Notes: generated from the letters alone by a model not told the origin. A DNA stretch of 64,000 nt from Xenorhabdus koppenhoeferi (GCF_900116635.1 NZ_FPBJ01000015.1:1-64000); one strand, 5' to 3'. Positions 1 to 9,551 are shown, numbered from the stretch's first letter. Numbers and translations are program-made.

Positions 1-87
1 AATTTAACACGATTGCACACGGCCAATAATGATTTAACACCCGTGGAATATGAAATGGCCTTCGTAAACGTGTCCGATTTTTCTTGA
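1..87 (+). pseudogene. Possible C-terminal remnant of an IS3-type transposase
   Basis: An open frame enters from the left edge and stops at TGA 85-87. Its last 28 codons include RLHTANNDLTPVEYE, which resembles the C-terminus of IS3-family OrfB transposases, where a Tyr-Asn-x-x-Arg-x-His stretch is followed by S/T-P-x-x-Y/F-E. Only the tail is visible, so it could be the end of a whole element or a relic at the border of the injection-system locus. Identification rests on a short motif. Confidence 0.45.
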
Positions 88-501
88 GCAGAACATATTT
101 TTTATTTGAATATTTTTTCCCATCTTCCAAGGGCAGAATCATCATATAACAACCACGCTAAATTCCGATATTCCCGGTCATAATGAAATGGAAAAATCAT
201 TGGGTTAATTCACCGCATAAGTTTTAAAAAATAATAAGATTTAACAAGCAAGACATAATATCTTTATCTTCGTTTACATGTAAATAAAGTTGCGTAAAAA
301 GCAAATTGCATTATTGGCAATATACTCATTATCGCTTTTTCGGCACGATGACTCTCGATATAAGCATGATATAGCCCTACAAAAATATTTTCAGAATGAT
401 ATACCTGTCATTTTGTGGCGGTAGCTTTATCTAAATATATTTTTTACACCCTATTTTAATTGATATTAATCATAACCATTCTTATTTTTAAAGAGGCTAT
501 T
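88..501. other. Gene-free leader upstream of pvc1
   Basis: About 410 bases of AT-rich sequence with no convincing reading frame. It must hold the promoter of the injection-system operon. I could not assign a -35/-10 pair with acceptable spacing. A TATACT hexamer lies at 321-326 but has no good partner upstream. Confidence 0.5.
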
Positions 502-951
502 ATGTCTACAAGTACGTCTCAAATTGCGGTTGAATATCCTATTCCCTCTTATCGTTTCATTGTTTCTGTTGGGGATGAACAAATTCCATTTAACAGTGTT
601 TCAGGACTGGATATTGGCTATGAAACCATTGAGTACCGCGATGGTGTGGGTAATTGGTTCAAAATGCCCGGCCAACGTCAGCCAATCAATATTACCCTGC
701 GTAAAGGTGTTTTCCCCGGCAAAACTGAACTGTTTGATTGGATTAATTCTATCCAGCTTAATCAAGTCGAGAAAAAAGATATTATCATTAGCTTAACCAA
801 TGACGCAGGCACCGAATTATTGATGACCTGGAGTGTTGCTAATGCTTTCCCTACCTCATTGACTTCGCCTTCCTTTGATGCCACCAGCAATGATATTGCC
901 GTTCAGGAAATTAGTCTGATAGCTGATCGTGTAACCATGCAGGCTGTTTAA
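502..951 (+). CDS. pvc1: PVC inner tube protein (Pvc1/Afp1-like)
   Basis: This 149-residue protein belongs to the T4 gp19/Hcp-like tube family and should form the rigid inner tube propelled out of the extracellular contractile injection system. It shows the family layout: an early PSYRFIVSVG strand, a GLDIGYETIEYRDG segment, and KMPGQRQPINITLRKG in the middle. I start at ATG 502, ten bases after an AGAGG ribosome site; an upstream in-frame ATG at 460 would add an implausible hydrophobic leader. It is the first gene of the cassette, and a second tube paralogue follows three genes on. Function follows from family and gene order. Confidence 0.9.
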   Translation: MSTSTSQIAVEYPIPSYRFIVSVGDEQIPFNSVSGLDIGYETIEYRDGVGNWFKMPGQRQPINITLRKGVFPGKTELFDWINSIQLNQVEKKDIIISLTNDAGTELLMTWSVANAFPTSLTSPSFDATSNDIAVQEISLIADRVTMQAV

Positions 952-990
952 GGCATTACATAGTTAATCATTTTGTATAAAGGAATTTTT

Positions 991-2058
991 ATGACAACCA
1001 CTACCAGTTATCCCGGCGTTTATATTGAAGAATTAAATAGCCTGGCTTTATCCGTATCAAATAGTGCCACAGCCGTTCCTGTTTTTGCGGTGAATAAAGA
1101 CAATAAACTTGTCAATGAAGATACCGCAACTCGTATTAATTCCTGGATGGATTATCTTAATCTAGTTAAAGGTAAATTTTCTGCTGATGATAATTTAGCT
1201 ATTTCTCTGCGGGCGTATTTTACCAATGGCGGTGGATATTGCTACTTGGTCAAAACGAATAATTTAGTAAAAGTCATTCCGACTTTGGATGATGTGACAT
1301 TACTGGTGGCTGCGGGCGAAGATATTAAAACGTTAGTAGATACTTTATGTAAGCCAGAAAAAGGATTATTTGCCATTCTTGATGGTTCTGAAACCGAGTT
1401 GACGATTGACGGCGAACAAACAGAGAAAGGAAAATATACCGCCACAGAGTTTGCCGCAGTTTATTACCCGTGGCTAAAAGCGGATTGGGCGGAGAAAGAC
1501 ATTCCACCGAGTGCTGTTATGGCAGGGGTTTATGCCTCCGTCGATTTATCCCGTGGGGTATGGAAAGCACCAGCCAATGTTGCCTTGAAAGGCGGTCTGA
1601 AACCTAAATTTTTGGTCACGGATGAATTGCAGGGCGTATACAACTCCGGCCGTGCCATCAATATGATCCGAAATTTCAGCAATACCGGTGCCACCGTTTG
1701 GGGAGCAAGAACGCTGGAAAATAAAGAAGATTGGCGCTATGTCCCTGTCCGTCGCCTGTTCAATTCCGTTGAACGCGATATCCGCCAGGCACTGCGTGCC
1801 GTGTTATTTGAACCCAATAATCAACCGACCTGGATGCGTGCCAAGGCCGCCGTTGACCAATATCTTTATGCCCTTTGGCAAAAAAATGCCCTGATGGGGA
1901 ACAGCCCGGAAGAAGCCTATTTTGTCCATATTGGTCAGGATATCACTATGTCTGATGCTGATATCAAACAAGGCAAAATGATCATGAAAGTAGGTCTGGC
2001 CGCAGTACGACCGGCTGAATTTATCGTTCTGCAATTTACGCAGGATGTCGCTCAGTAA
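991..2058 (+). CDS. pvc2: PVC contractile sheath protein (Pvc2-like)
   Basis: This 355-residue sheath subunit should form the main contractile layer around the tube. The N-terminus, TTSYPGVYIEEL, is the typical start of phage-type sheath proteins. The C-terminal half has the conserved GVWKAPAN, a W-G-A-R-T-L strand, RRLFNSVE, FEPNN and KMIMKVGLAAVRPAEFIV. The start at 991 follows AAGGAA closely; an ATG at 973 is less likely. It is followed by a 9-bp intercistronic hairpin and then a second, larger sheath gene. Confidence 0.92.
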   Translation: MTTTTSYPGVYIEELNSLALSVSNSATAVPVFAVNKDNKLVNEDTATRINSWMDYLNLVKGKFSADDNLAISLRAYFTNGGGYCYLVKTNNLVKVIPTLDDVTLLVAAGEDIKTLVDTLCKPEKGLFAILDGSETELTIDGEQTEKGKYTATEFAAVYYPWLKADWAEKDIPPSAVMAGVYASVDLSRGVWKAPANVALKGGLKPKFLVTDELQGVYNSGRAINMIRNFSNTGATVWGARTLENKEDWRYVPVRRLFNSVERDIRQALRAVLFEPNNQPTWMRAKAAVDQYLYALWQKNALMGNSPEEAYFVHIGQDITMSDADIKQGKMIMKVGLAAVRPAEFIVLQFTQDVAQ

Positions 2059-2075
2059 TCTCCATGATTAAACAC

Positions 2076-2097
2076 AGGCACTGTATTAACAGTGCCT
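2076..2097 (+). promoter_or_regulatory. Intercistronic hairpin between the two sheath genes
   Basis: AGGCACTGT at 2076-2084 pairs perfectly with ACAGTGCCT at 2089-2097 around a four-base loop. No T-tract follows, so it is more likely an mRNA-stabilising or attenuating stem that keeps pvc2 levels above those of downstream genes than a full terminator. Role inferred. Confidence 0.5.
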
Positions 2098-2123
2098 ATC
2101 TAAACACTTTGGAGGAGATGATG

Positions 2124-3347
2124 ATGGAAAGAATTCAACCGGGCGTGACCTTAACAGAAAGTATCATTACCACAGGCCAGCAAGAGATACCCAGCGCAGT
2201 GCCCGTATTTATTGGCTATACCGCCTGTCATCCGCAGCCAGTAAAAACCGCGATCCATATCAATAACCTGGCGGAATATCACCGGCGATTTGGTGAAAAT
2301 CATCTGATGGCGTTGGCAGTCAGGCACTATTTCGATAATGGCGGGCAACGGGCTTTTGTTTTACCGCTGCAAGGCAATATGCCCTCAGCAAATATCACCC
2401 AAGCGGAAGCCAAGACCCTGATAGCAGTATTAAGCTCTGATGCGGTAACCGAAGCCATTGGCGGTGAAACACAAATTACCCTGATTTTGACACCGGATAT
2501 CGCCCGACTGAATGACAGTGTGATTGAGGATCAAAACACCTTAGTCAATCTGTGGTCTGAAAGTTGGACGACACTGCTGCAACTGAGCCAAATCCGTTCC
2601 AACCTTTTTGTGCTGCTGGATGCGCCGGATAAGGTTGAACAGGCTCAACAATGTCTGAGGGATTTATCATCAGGGTATCGCCAATGGGGGGCGGCCTATT
2701 GGCCTCGTCTGGAAACCACTTATCAGGACGTATCCAGCGGAGATACAGCCAGCAAAAAAGGTATCGTGCTCTCCCCCACCGCCGCCATCGCAGCACTTAT
2801 TCAGCGCACAGATAGCGAAACCGGTGTGTGGAAAGCGCCAGCCAATATTGCCCTGTCTCAGGTTATCCGGCCGGTTAAATCCTATCTTCAGGGGAGTGTG
2901 CTGTTTAACGCCGATGGCATTTTGCTCAATGTGATCCGCAGTTTTCCCGGCAAAGGCATACGCGTATGGGGATGCCGCACGCTGGAAAACACAGACAGCA
3001 CACCCTGGCGTTACCTGCAAACCCGCCGTCTGGTTTCTTATGTCACCGTGCATTTGGCGCAATTGGCCCGTATGTACATCTTTGAACCCAATAACGAACT
3101 GACATGGATGAAATGCAGGGGGCAAAGTTACAACTGGTTACGACAATTGTGGTTACAGGGTGGTTTGTACGGCTCACGGGAAGATGAGGCATTTACTGTG
3201 CTGTTAGGGGTAAATGAGACGATGACCGAAGAGGATATCCGTGCCGGAAAAATGGTCATGAAAGTTGCCCTGGCTGTATTGTCTCCCGCTGAATTTGTCG
3301 AGATCAGTTTGGTTTTTGATACCCAGACGGGAGCGCTTTTGTCTTAA
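2124..3347 (+). CDS. pvc3: PVC sheath protein, larger paralogue (Pvc3/Pvc4-like)
   Basis: A 407-residue sheath paralogue. It begins MERIQPGVTLTE and shares the sheath C-terminal landmarks GVWKAPANIALSQ, VWGCRTLEN, WRYLQTRRLV, FEPNNELTWM and KMVMKVALAVLSPAEFVE. GGAGGAG at 2111-2117 precedes three consecutive ATG codons (2118, 2121, 2124); I chose the last for spacing, but the exact one is uncertain. In the PVC and Afp loci I know, three sheath genes lie between the two tube genes; here there are only two, so one of pvc3/pvc4 is missing or the two are represented by this gene. It could cap the sheath or form its base-proximal ring. Confidence 0.85.
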   Translation: MERIQPGVTLTESIITTGQQEIPSAVPVFIGYTACHPQPVKTAIHINNLAEYHRRFGENHLMALAVRHYFDNGGQRAFVLPLQGNMPSANITQAEAKTLIAVLSSDAVTEAIGGETQITLILTPDIARLNDSVIEDQNTLVNLWSESWTTLLQLSQIRSNLFVLLDAPDKVEQAQQCLRDLSSGYRQWGAAYWPRLETTYQDVSSGDTASKKGIVLSPTAAIAALIQRTDSETGVWKAPANIALSQVIRPVKSYLQGSVLFNADGILLNVIRSFPGKGIRVWGCRTLENTDSTPWRYLQTRRLVSYVTVHLAQLARMYIFEPNNELTWMKCRGQSYNWLRQLWLQGGLYGSREDEAFTVLLGVNETMTEEDIRAGKMVMKVALAVLSPAEFVEISLVFDTQTGALLS

Positions 3348-3362
3348 GAAGGAAAGAGCACA

Positions 3363-3821
3363 ATGAACGATTATTACACCCCAGTGGTATCCCACCGTTT
3401 TATGGCGAGTTTTATTTTTAATGGCATTCCCGATCCGCTGGATATCCGCTTTCAGCGCATTTCCGGCCTGAGTCGGGAGCTTCAAGTGACCCAGCACAGT
3501 CAAGGCGGCGAAAACGCCCGCAATAACTATCTGGCCGAGAAGATCCAACACGGCACATTAACGCTGGAACGTGGCGTGATGACGGTTTCTCCTTTGACCT
3601 GGATGTTTGACCGCGTATTACGCGGAGAAAAAATCGCCTATGCGGATGTGGTGATTATGCTGTTAAACGAAAATTTACTGCCCGTATCCAGTTGGACACT
3701 GAGCAATGCCTTGCCGGTTCGCTGGCAAACCGGCGATTTTGACGCGAACAGCAACGCTATTTTGGTGAATACCCTTGAGCTGCGCTATCAGGATATATGC
3801 TGGCTGGGAGTCAAAGTATGA
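3363..3821 (+). CDS. pvc5: PVC tube initiator protein (Pvc5-like)
   Basis: A 152-residue tube-family paralogue of the first gene. It starts [21 protein letters not shown] and keeps the [10 protein letters not shown] and [18 protein letters not shown] features of gp19-like proteins. In this family of machines the second tube protein joins the tube to the hub at the baseplate. An AGAAGGAAAGAGC ribosome-site region ends just before ATG 3363. Its stop overlaps the start of the next small gene (ATGA at 3818-3821), indicating translational coupling. Confidence 0.87.
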   Translation: MNDYYTPVVSHRFMASFIFNGIPDPLDIRFQRISGLSRELQVTQHSQGGENARNNYLAEKIQHGTLTLERGVMTVSPLTWMFDRVLRGEKIAYADVVIMLLNENLLPVSSWTLSNALPVRWQTGDFDANSNAILVNTLELRYQDICWLGVKV

Positions 3822-4015
3822 CCGTAGAAATCAGAGAATTAATCATTCAGGCAAAAGTGGTGCCATCAGCGCCAATACGACCAACACAAGCAACTGAATC
3901 AGACCGACAAGGCCATTCGTTGATTCAGGAAAGTCTGGATGAAGCAATCCTGATTGAAAAAATTAAACGCGAAGTGTTGGCCGCATTACGCGATGAGGAA
4001 GGGTGGCGTCCATGA
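3818..4015 (+). CDS. pvc6: Small PVC baseplate-associated protein (Pvc6-like)
   Basis: A 65-residue acidic protein beginning [14 protein letters not shown]. The ATG at 3818 overlaps the upstream stop, and the 3' end overlaps the next gene's start at 4012. The closing segment ([17 protein letters not shown]) is predicted helical and resembles the short DUF5908-type proteins found at this position in injection-system loci. Sequence alone gives little; the call rests on size, position and double overlap. Confidence 0.75.
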   Translation: MTVEIRELIIQAKVVPSAPIRPTQATESDRQGHSLIQESLDEAILIEKIKREVLAALRDEEGWRP

Positions 4016-4704
4016 GTCTGATTGAACGTGGTTTAGCGAAGCTGACCATTAATGCTTATAAAGACAGGGAAGGGAAAATACGGGCAGGCACTGTGCAAGC
4101 CATGTATAACCCCGATTCCCTGCAACTGGATTACCAAACGGATTATCAACAATCTCAGGCTATTAATAGTGAGAAACAAAGCAGTATTTATGTACAGGCC
4201 AGGCCCGCTGGGTTATCCCTTGAGTTGATTTTTGATGCCACGATGCCGGGTAACAAAACCCCCGTTGAAGCTCAGCTAATGCAGCTCAAACAACTGTGCA
4301 GCGTGGATGCCACCAGTAATGAAACGCGATTCCTGCAAATTAAATGGGGAAAAATGCGTTGGGAAAACCGCGGTTATTTTTCTGGCAGGGCGAAAGGTCT
4401 GTCTGTGAATTACACCTTGTTTGATCGTGATGCCACTCCCTTACGGGCGCGGGTCATTCTGACACTGGTGGCGGATGAAAGTCTGGTCTTGCAGGAGACA
4501 GAACAAAACCTGAAATCGCCGGCAAAAATCGCCTTACGGGTACAAGATGGCGCATCGCTGGCGCTGATAGCAGCTGGTACGGCATCAACTCTATCCGGTG
4601 GCATCGATTATTTGACACTGGCCTGGCAAAACGGGCTGGATAACCTCAACGGGTTCGTACCGGGTGAAATATTACAGGCCACCAAAGGAGAAGACGCACC
4701 ATGA
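4012..4704 (+). CDS. pvc7: PVC hub/LysM-like baseplate protein (Pvc7-like)
   Basis: A 230-residue protein starting [18 protein letters not shown], with the [11 protein letters not shown] segment typical of gp53-like hub adaptor proteins of contractile injection systems. The last ~50 residues, including [17 protein letters not shown] and VPGEIL, look like a diverged LysM module that would clamp sheath or hub to the baseplate. The start at ATG 4012 overlaps the upstream stop; an in-frame GTG at 4003 is possible. The 3' end overlaps pvc8 by four bases. Confidence 0.85.
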   Translation: MSLIERGLAKLTINAYKDREGKIRAGTVQAMYNPDSLQLDYQTDYQQSQAINSEKQSSIYVQARPAGLSLELIFDATMPGNKTPVEAQLMQLKQLCSVDATSNETRFLQIKWGKMRWENRGYFSGRAKGLSVNYTLFDRDATPLRARVILTLVADESLVLQETEQNLKSPAKIALRVQDGASLALIAAGTASTLSGGIDYLTLAWQNGLDNLNGFVPGEILQATKGEDAP

Positions 4705-6317
4705 GCCATCAACTGAAAATAATTGCAGATGGCAAGGTATTGTCTCTTTTGGCCGCCGTCGATGTGGATACCTATTACCGTGTTAACAGCATCCCTTCGG
4801 CAACGCTGAAATTCAGCCTGCCGGACAGGCCACTTTCCTCTTTCAGCCAGACAGATGTACAGGCAGAACTGGCCCATTGTCAGGTAGGTAAAACCCTGCG
4901 TCTGGAAGTAACTGATGGCAGCCGGAAATCGGTGTTGTTTAACGGCCTGATTACCCGTAACACTTTGAAGATCAAAAATAAGCAATTATTGCTCACGTTG
5001 CTCGTCAAGCATCGCTTGCAACTGATGGTGGATACCCAACATTCACAACTGTTTAAAGACAGCAACGAAAAATCCGTCTTAAACACCCTACTGAATCAGG
5101 CTGGCATCAAGGCTCACTTTGAACAGATAGCCGCGTTAGAGCAAAAGCATGAGCAGATGGTGCAATTTCGCTGTTCAGACTGGCGTTTTCTGCTGTGTCG
5201 GCTATCAGCCACTGGCGTATGGCTGTTACCCACGACAGAAGGCGTTCGGCTTACCCAGCCTGAATCCCTGAAATCGAATTCAACCTATACCCTGAAAAGC
5301 CGGGGGGATGAGAAAAAAGATATCGTCGTCAAAGATGCAAGCTGGCAGTTTGACAATCATCTTAACCCCGCTTCATTGGTAGTCAGTGGCTGGGATATCA
5401 GTAAACAACAGGAATTATCCGGCGGCCGCTACGGCAGTGTTGCCGTGGGAAAAGCAGCCCTCTCCCTTGACAGGCTGGTGTCTTTGAATAAAACAAGTTG
5501 GGACATCCGCTACAGCAGCCCGTTAACCACCCAAGAAAGTGGTTCTCTGGCACAGGGACTATTGTTGAATCAGCGCATTTCTGGCATCACAGGCGAATTC
5601 CTGCTTAAAGGCGATGGACGTTATCAGTTAGGGGATAACATTCAACTAACGGGATTTGGTTCACAACTGGATGGTACAGCTAGCATTACTGCGGTTCGCC
5701 ATCGTTTTAACCGGCGAATTGATTGGGAAACTACCCTGAGCATGGGCTTACAGCAGGAATATATGCCCGTATTGCCCGATGCCCCTGAACTGCATATTGC
5801 GACGGTAGCGAAGTACCAGCAGGACAAGGCAGCCTTGAACCGCATTCCGATTATTTTGCCTGTGCTGAATCGCCCGAATGAATCTCTGTGGGCAAGGCTG
5901 GGAAAACCTTACGCCAGCCACCAAAGCGGTTTTTGTTTTTACCCGGAACCCGGTGACGAAGTGATTGTCGGGTTCTTTGAAAATGATCCACGCTATCCGG
6001 TGATTCTGGGGGCAATGCACAATCCGAAAAATCAGGCACCTTTAGAACCCACTCAAGATAATCAGGAAAAAGTCTTGGTGGTTAAGCAAGGTGAAAACCA
6101 ACAGCAAATTGTCATCAATGGCAAAGAGAAAATCATCCGAATCAATGCGGGAGATAATCAAATAACGCTCCAGCAGGATAAAGATATTTCTCTGTCAACA
6201 AAAAAAGAATTAATACTGAAAGCGCAGACAATGAATGCCCAAATGGATAAATCGCTCAATATGTCCGGCAAAAACAGTGTTGAAATCAAAGGTGCCAAAA
6301 TTAATCTTACCCAGTGA
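4701..6317 (+). CDS. pvc8: PVC VgrG-like spike/hub protein (Pvc8-like)
   Basis: A 538-residue protein fusing a gp27-like hub (residues ~1-370) to a gp5-type OB-fold (~385-455, with YPEPGDEVIVGFFENDPRYP and ILGAMHNP) and a short beta-helical stem rich in I/V-x-I repeats at the C-terminus. It should form the central spike beneath the tube. No extra toxin domain follows the stem, so cargo is presumably loaded separately. It overlaps pvc7 by four bases and is followed 10 bases later by pvc9. Confidence 0.92.
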   Translation: MSHQLKIIADGKVLSLLAAVDVDTYYRVNSIPSATLKFSLPDRPLSSFSQTDVQAELAHCQVGKTLRLEVTDGSRKSVLFNGLITRNTLKIKNKQLLLTLLVKHRLQLMVDTQHSQLFKDSNEKSVLNTLLNQAGIKAHFEQIAALEQKHEQMVQFRCSDWRFLLCRLSATGVWLLPTTEGVRLTQPESLKSNSTYTLKSRGDEKKDIVVKDASWQFDNHLNPASLVVSGWDISKQQELSGGRYGSVAVGKAALSLDRLVSLNKTSWDIRYSSPLTTQESGSLAQGLLLNQRISGITGEFLLKGDGRYQLGDNIQLTGFGSQLDGTASITAVRHRFNRRIDWETTLSMGLQQEYMPVLPDAPELHIATVAKYQQDKAALNRIPIILPVLNRPNESLWARLGKPYASHQSGFCFYPEPGDEVIVGFFENDPRYPVILGAMHNPKNQAPLEPTQDNQEKVLVVKQGENQQQIVINGKEKIIRINAGDNQITLQQDKDISLSTKKELILKAQTMNAQMDKSLNMSGKNSVEIKGAKINLTQ

Positions 6318-6327
6318 AAGGTGAACA

Positions 6328-6753
6328 ATGGAAAACCAAATACTGACACAACTCTATGGTCGTGGTTGGGCGTTCCCTCCCGCCTTTTCCCTTGAAAAGG
6401 GAGTGGAAATGGCTGAGGGGGCAGAAGATGTGCGCCAGAGTTTGCACATTCTGTTTAGCACTGAGCCAGGGGAACGCCTGATGCGCGAAAATTATGGCTG
6501 CGGATTAAATGATTTTATGTTTGAAAATATCCGCAACGAACTGTTTGCTGACATTGAATCCCATATCCATGACAGTGTATTGCGTTATGAATCACGGGCG
6601 GATATTACGAATATTCAGGTCCTTCAGTCGCCAAATAGCAAAAATACTCTGCAAGTGCAGGTCATGTATCGCCTGCGGGGGAGCGATATCAATCAGCAAA
6701 TTCAGGGAATACTGGCACTGAGTGAAGGTAGTAAGGTATTGGAGGTGGTATGA
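6328..6753 (+). CDS. pvc9: PVC gp25-like baseplate wedge protein (Pvc9-like)
   Basis: A 141-residue protein of the T4 gp25/GPW family with the characteristic IRQ/VRQSLHILFSTEPGERLM stretch and a following Y-G-C-G-L motif. It joins sheath to baseplate wedge and starts sheath assembly. An AAGGTG ribosome site precedes ATG 6328. Its stop overlaps the next start by four bases (6750-6753). Confidence 0.92.
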   Translation: MENQILTQLYGRGWAFPPAFSLEKGVEMAEGAEDVRQSLHILFSTEPGERLMRENYGCGLNDFMFENIRNELFADIESHIHDSVLRYESRADITNIQVLQSPNSKNTLQVQVMYRLRGSDINQQIQGILALSEGSKVLEVV

Positions 6754-7175
6754 GTGAGTCCATTGTGACAGACGGAGACATGCTCCAGTTTGATTTCAAC
6801 TTTGGAAATCGACAGGTGACACCTTCCAGTCCAGCCAAGATCAGTGGCACAGGACATGCGCAGGTAAACGGTAAGAAAGTCTGCATACTGGGGGATGAGC
6901 AACAAGTCAGGGTTTCTGCAACCTATATCACAGCAACGCATACAACATCGGGAACCGGCACCATTACCATCAGTGCGTTGGATTCCAATCAGCAAGCCCT
7001 TCAATGTACCAGTGGCAAGGCCTTAATTATCAAGGGGCAGAAGTTTACAGCCATGTTTACGCCTCAATTACCAGCCATGAATAATACCGTGAACCCGCCG
7101 CAACCGGATGTTATAACGCCTTCATCGGGCAAAGGAAGTTTTATCACTCAACAAAACTTTGCCACCGTGAATTAA
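6750..7175 (+). CDS. pvc10: PVC spike-tip (PAAR-like) protein (Pvc10-like)
   Basis: This 141-residue protein lies between the gp25-like and gpJ-like baseplate genes, where PVC loci carry the spike-tip gene. The sequence is rich in G/T/S with HAQVNGKKVCILGDEQ and ALIIKGQKF, consistent with a PAAR/DUF4280-type tip, though a canonical PAAR triplet is not visible. The C-terminal ~30 residues are P/N/T-rich and probably disordered. Overlap with pvc9 shows coupling. Confidence 0.78.
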   Translation: MSESIVTDGDMLQFDFNFGNRQVTPSSPAKISGTGHAQVNGKKVCILGDEQQVRVSATYITATHTTSGTGTITISALDSNQQALQCTSGKALIIKGQKFTAMFTPQLPAMNNTVNPPQPDVITPSSGKGSFITQQNFATVN

Positions 7176-7259
7176 GGCCTTGGCTGAAACAAATCGAATT
7201 TAAATGGCGTGAATAATCCTTTATTCAAAGAGGAATCTCTGTGCCACACAGGTGATATT

Positions 7260-9551
7260 ATGGAATCAACTGAGTTAAATAATAAATTGTCAGACTTGGT
7301 GCCGACGAGCGATTTTAAATTAGATAATCGAACCAGTTTGCAATTACTCCAATATATTGAAGAGTACACAAAAAGAATTCCCTTCAATCAGGGTAATAAC
7401 AAATGGAATGACTTTTTCTTTATGGCGAATAATACGCCAGAGAAACTGGCTGAATTATATCAAGGAGGAATCGAAGCCAATGGGGAATTATTACCTCATC
7501 AAGCTTTTCTATTAGCCGTATTGCGATTATTGGAAACACCCATATCCTTATTGAATACCTTACCTGCGGCTCATCGCAATCTCTATTATCGGGCACTTCT
7601 GGGGCTGTCCCCTCGTTCAGCGCAACCCGATCAGGTTGCCTTATCGGTGGAACTGAATTCAACCGTGACAGAGCAACTGCTCACTAAAGGCACCTTGTTT
7701 GAAGCGGGACAAGATGCACAAGGCAATGCCCTGCAATATGCGCTAGATGCCAGTTTGTTGGCGAACCGTGGTTATATCAGTGATTTGTACTGGTTACGGA
7801 ATAAAGAACAACATCAATGGGTTAGCGCTGCTCCTTGGGATTCACAAGCACAGTTATCATTGCCATCTGGTGGGATACGGTTATTTAGCGAAACGGATCA
7901 GGATAAATCCGTGCTGGGCGGCGTGTTGATCACTTCTGCACAGTTGGCGATGGAAGAAGGGACCAGAAAGATAACGGTTACCTTTGAGAAAGACATTGGT
8001 GACCTAAGTTTGCTGGCACAAATCAGCAGTGGCAATCAATGGCTAACTTTACAAGTTGAAGGGGTTGAAGGGAATAAAAAAGAAGTCATCCTGACGCTTT
8101 CGGATAAAGAGCCGGCAATCAATGCCCCAGAGGATCTGGATAATCTGGTTTTCACCCAGCCAGTACTCCGGCTACAGGGAAAAGACAGCCAGGCACTGTC
8201 TGCGACAACTGAAACCCAGACTCAAGCAAATACCCCAGAGAATGCGGATAATAAGCCAGTACCCCAGGAACAGGGAAAAGACAGCACGGCATTGCCCAAG
8301 GTGACCAAACTCAAAGTGCAAGAAAAGACCATAAATGAAAACTCGTTCGAGACGTATCACATCACCCCCTTTGGCTATAGTGATGAGATTGAATCATTGG
8401 AAGCAAACCCCGCGTTATACCTCGGTATCACTGATGTCGAACCGGGACAAACCCTGTCGCTATACTGGAAATTAAAATCACCGCAGCAACCCAAACAAGT
8501 TTCCTGGTATTACCTGAATAAACAGAATCAATGGGTTGCATTGGATGCATGGGTCAATGATGAAACCAAACGTCTGTATCAGGATGGCACATGGCAGGTT
8601 GTTCTGCCCGCTGATGCCTCCAGTCAGGCAACAAAAATGCCAGCGGGACGCTATTGGTTAAAGGCAATCGTGGTTATCCTCAAACCTGAAGGTTCATTGG
8701 GGGAAAACCCTTGGTTATACGGCCTGATCTATAACGCCCTGACAGCAACATTGGTCAATGCCGATAACATCAGTCACAGCCATTTTTTAACGCCATTACC
8801 GGCAGGCAGCATTCAGCGTCCGGTTGAACCCATCATTGTAGTGTCATCAGTCAACCAGCCTTGGGCGTCATGGAATGGACGTGTACCGGAAACTGACAGC
8901 GCTTTTTTTGAACGGGGAGCCCAGCGTTTGTCCCACCGTAACCGAGCCTTAACCTGGGGCAATATGGCGACTTTGTTAAAAGAGCGTTATGTCAGCATCT
9001 TTGATGTCAAATATCCCGGCAATGATGAACTCACCCGAGTACCGACATTGGATAAACAGAAACTGACAATCATTCCCGCTAACCGATACAACGACAGCGA
9101 TGACCCTTTGCGTCCGGTACTAAACCCGGCACGTCTGCAAGAAATGGCCGCGTGGTTACAGCAAAAAGCCTCTTCCTGGGCTGCGATTGAGATCAAAAAT
9201 CCCGAATACATTAATGTGAACATCAATTACACGGTAGCTTTTAAGCCGGATGTTAACAACGATTTTGGCTATCGCCAGCTACGGCAGCAACTCAGTGCAA
9301 CGTATATGCCCTGGAGCGTCAATGAGCAGCGACCTGTCATGTTGAATAACAGCATTAACTATTACCAGCTACTGGCGACCATTCAACAGCACCCGCTGGT
9401 TGAGCGGGTCACCTGTCTGACGCTATGCCGGAAGAGTGCAGCTCAAGGCTGTGATATCACCGCATCAGTGGAAGCCAAAGATAATGAGGTGCTGATTTTA
9501 GTCTGGAACGCAGACGGTAAGATACAAGGCCGAGGAAATAACGATGAATAA
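7260..9551 (+). CDS. pvc11: PVC large baseplate protein (Pvc11, gpJ/gp6-like)
   Basis: A 763-residue wedge protein. The N-terminal part has the 'FNQGNNKWNDFFF' and 'LLPHQAFLLAVLRLLETP' segments and the C-terminal ~250 residues have the gpJ-like core, with RGAQRLSHRNRALTWGNMATL and a later LRQQLSATYMPW segment. It would form the iris of the baseplate. I start at ATG 7260, just after AGGTGAT, rather than GTG 7209. A hydrophilic linker around residues 285-350 contains an imperfect internal duplication. It overlaps pvc12 by eight bases. Confidence 0.88.
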   Translation: MESTELNNKLSDLVPTSDFKLDNRTSLQLLQYIEEYTKRIPFNQGNNKWNDFFFMANNTPEKLAELYQGGIEANGELLPHQAFLLAVLRLLETPISLLNTLPAAHRNLYYRALLGLSPRSAQPDQVALSVELNSTVTEQLLTKGTLFEAGQDAQGNALQYALDASLLANRGYISDLYWLRNKEQHQWVSAAPWDSQAQLSLPSGGIRLFSETDQDKSVLGGVLITSAQLAMEEGTRKITVTFEKDIGDLSLLAQISSGNQWLTLQVEGVEGNKKEVILTLSDKEPAINAPEDLDNLVFTQPVLRLQGKDSQALSATTETQTQANTPENADNKPVPQEQGKDSTALPKVTKLKVQEKTINENSFETYHITPFGYSDEIESLEANPALYLGITDVEPGQTLSLYWKLKSPQQPKQVSWYYLNKQNQWVALDAWVNDETKRLYQDGTWQVVLPADASSQATKMPAGRYWLKAIVVILKPEGSLGENPWLYGLIYNALTATLVNADNISHSHFLTPLPAGSIQRPVEPIIVVSSVNQPWASWNGRVPETDSAFFERGAQRLSHRNRALTWGNMATLLKERYVSIFDVKYPGNDELTRVPTLDKQKLTIIPANRYNDSDDPLRPVLNPARLQEMAAWLQQKASSWAAIEIKNPEYINVNINYTVAFKPDVNNDFGYRQLRQQLSATYMPWSVNEQRPVMLNNSINYYQLLATIQQHPLVERVTCLTLCRKSAAQGCDITASVEAKDNEVLILVWNADGKIQGRGNNDE
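8121..8297 (+). repeat. Imperfect direct duplication inside pvc11
   Basis: Two in-frame copies of a ~70-85 base unit lie at about 8121-8204 and 8229-8297. Both begin AAT-x-CCCCAGAG and carry CCAGTAC and CAGGGAAAAGACAGC. They encode related P/E/Q-rich linker segments ending QGKDS-x-AL. The duplication lengthens a disordered loop and seems tolerated. Confidence 0.65.

Noticed and set aside
321-326. TATACT as the -10 of the pvc1 promoter
   Set aside because: No -35-like hexamer at 16-18 bases upstream; TTGCGT at 290-295 is 25 bases away.
4701-6317. A toxin domain fused to the VgrG-like spike
   Set aside because: The C-terminus after the OB-fold is only ~85 residues of beta-helical stem; no extra domain is present.
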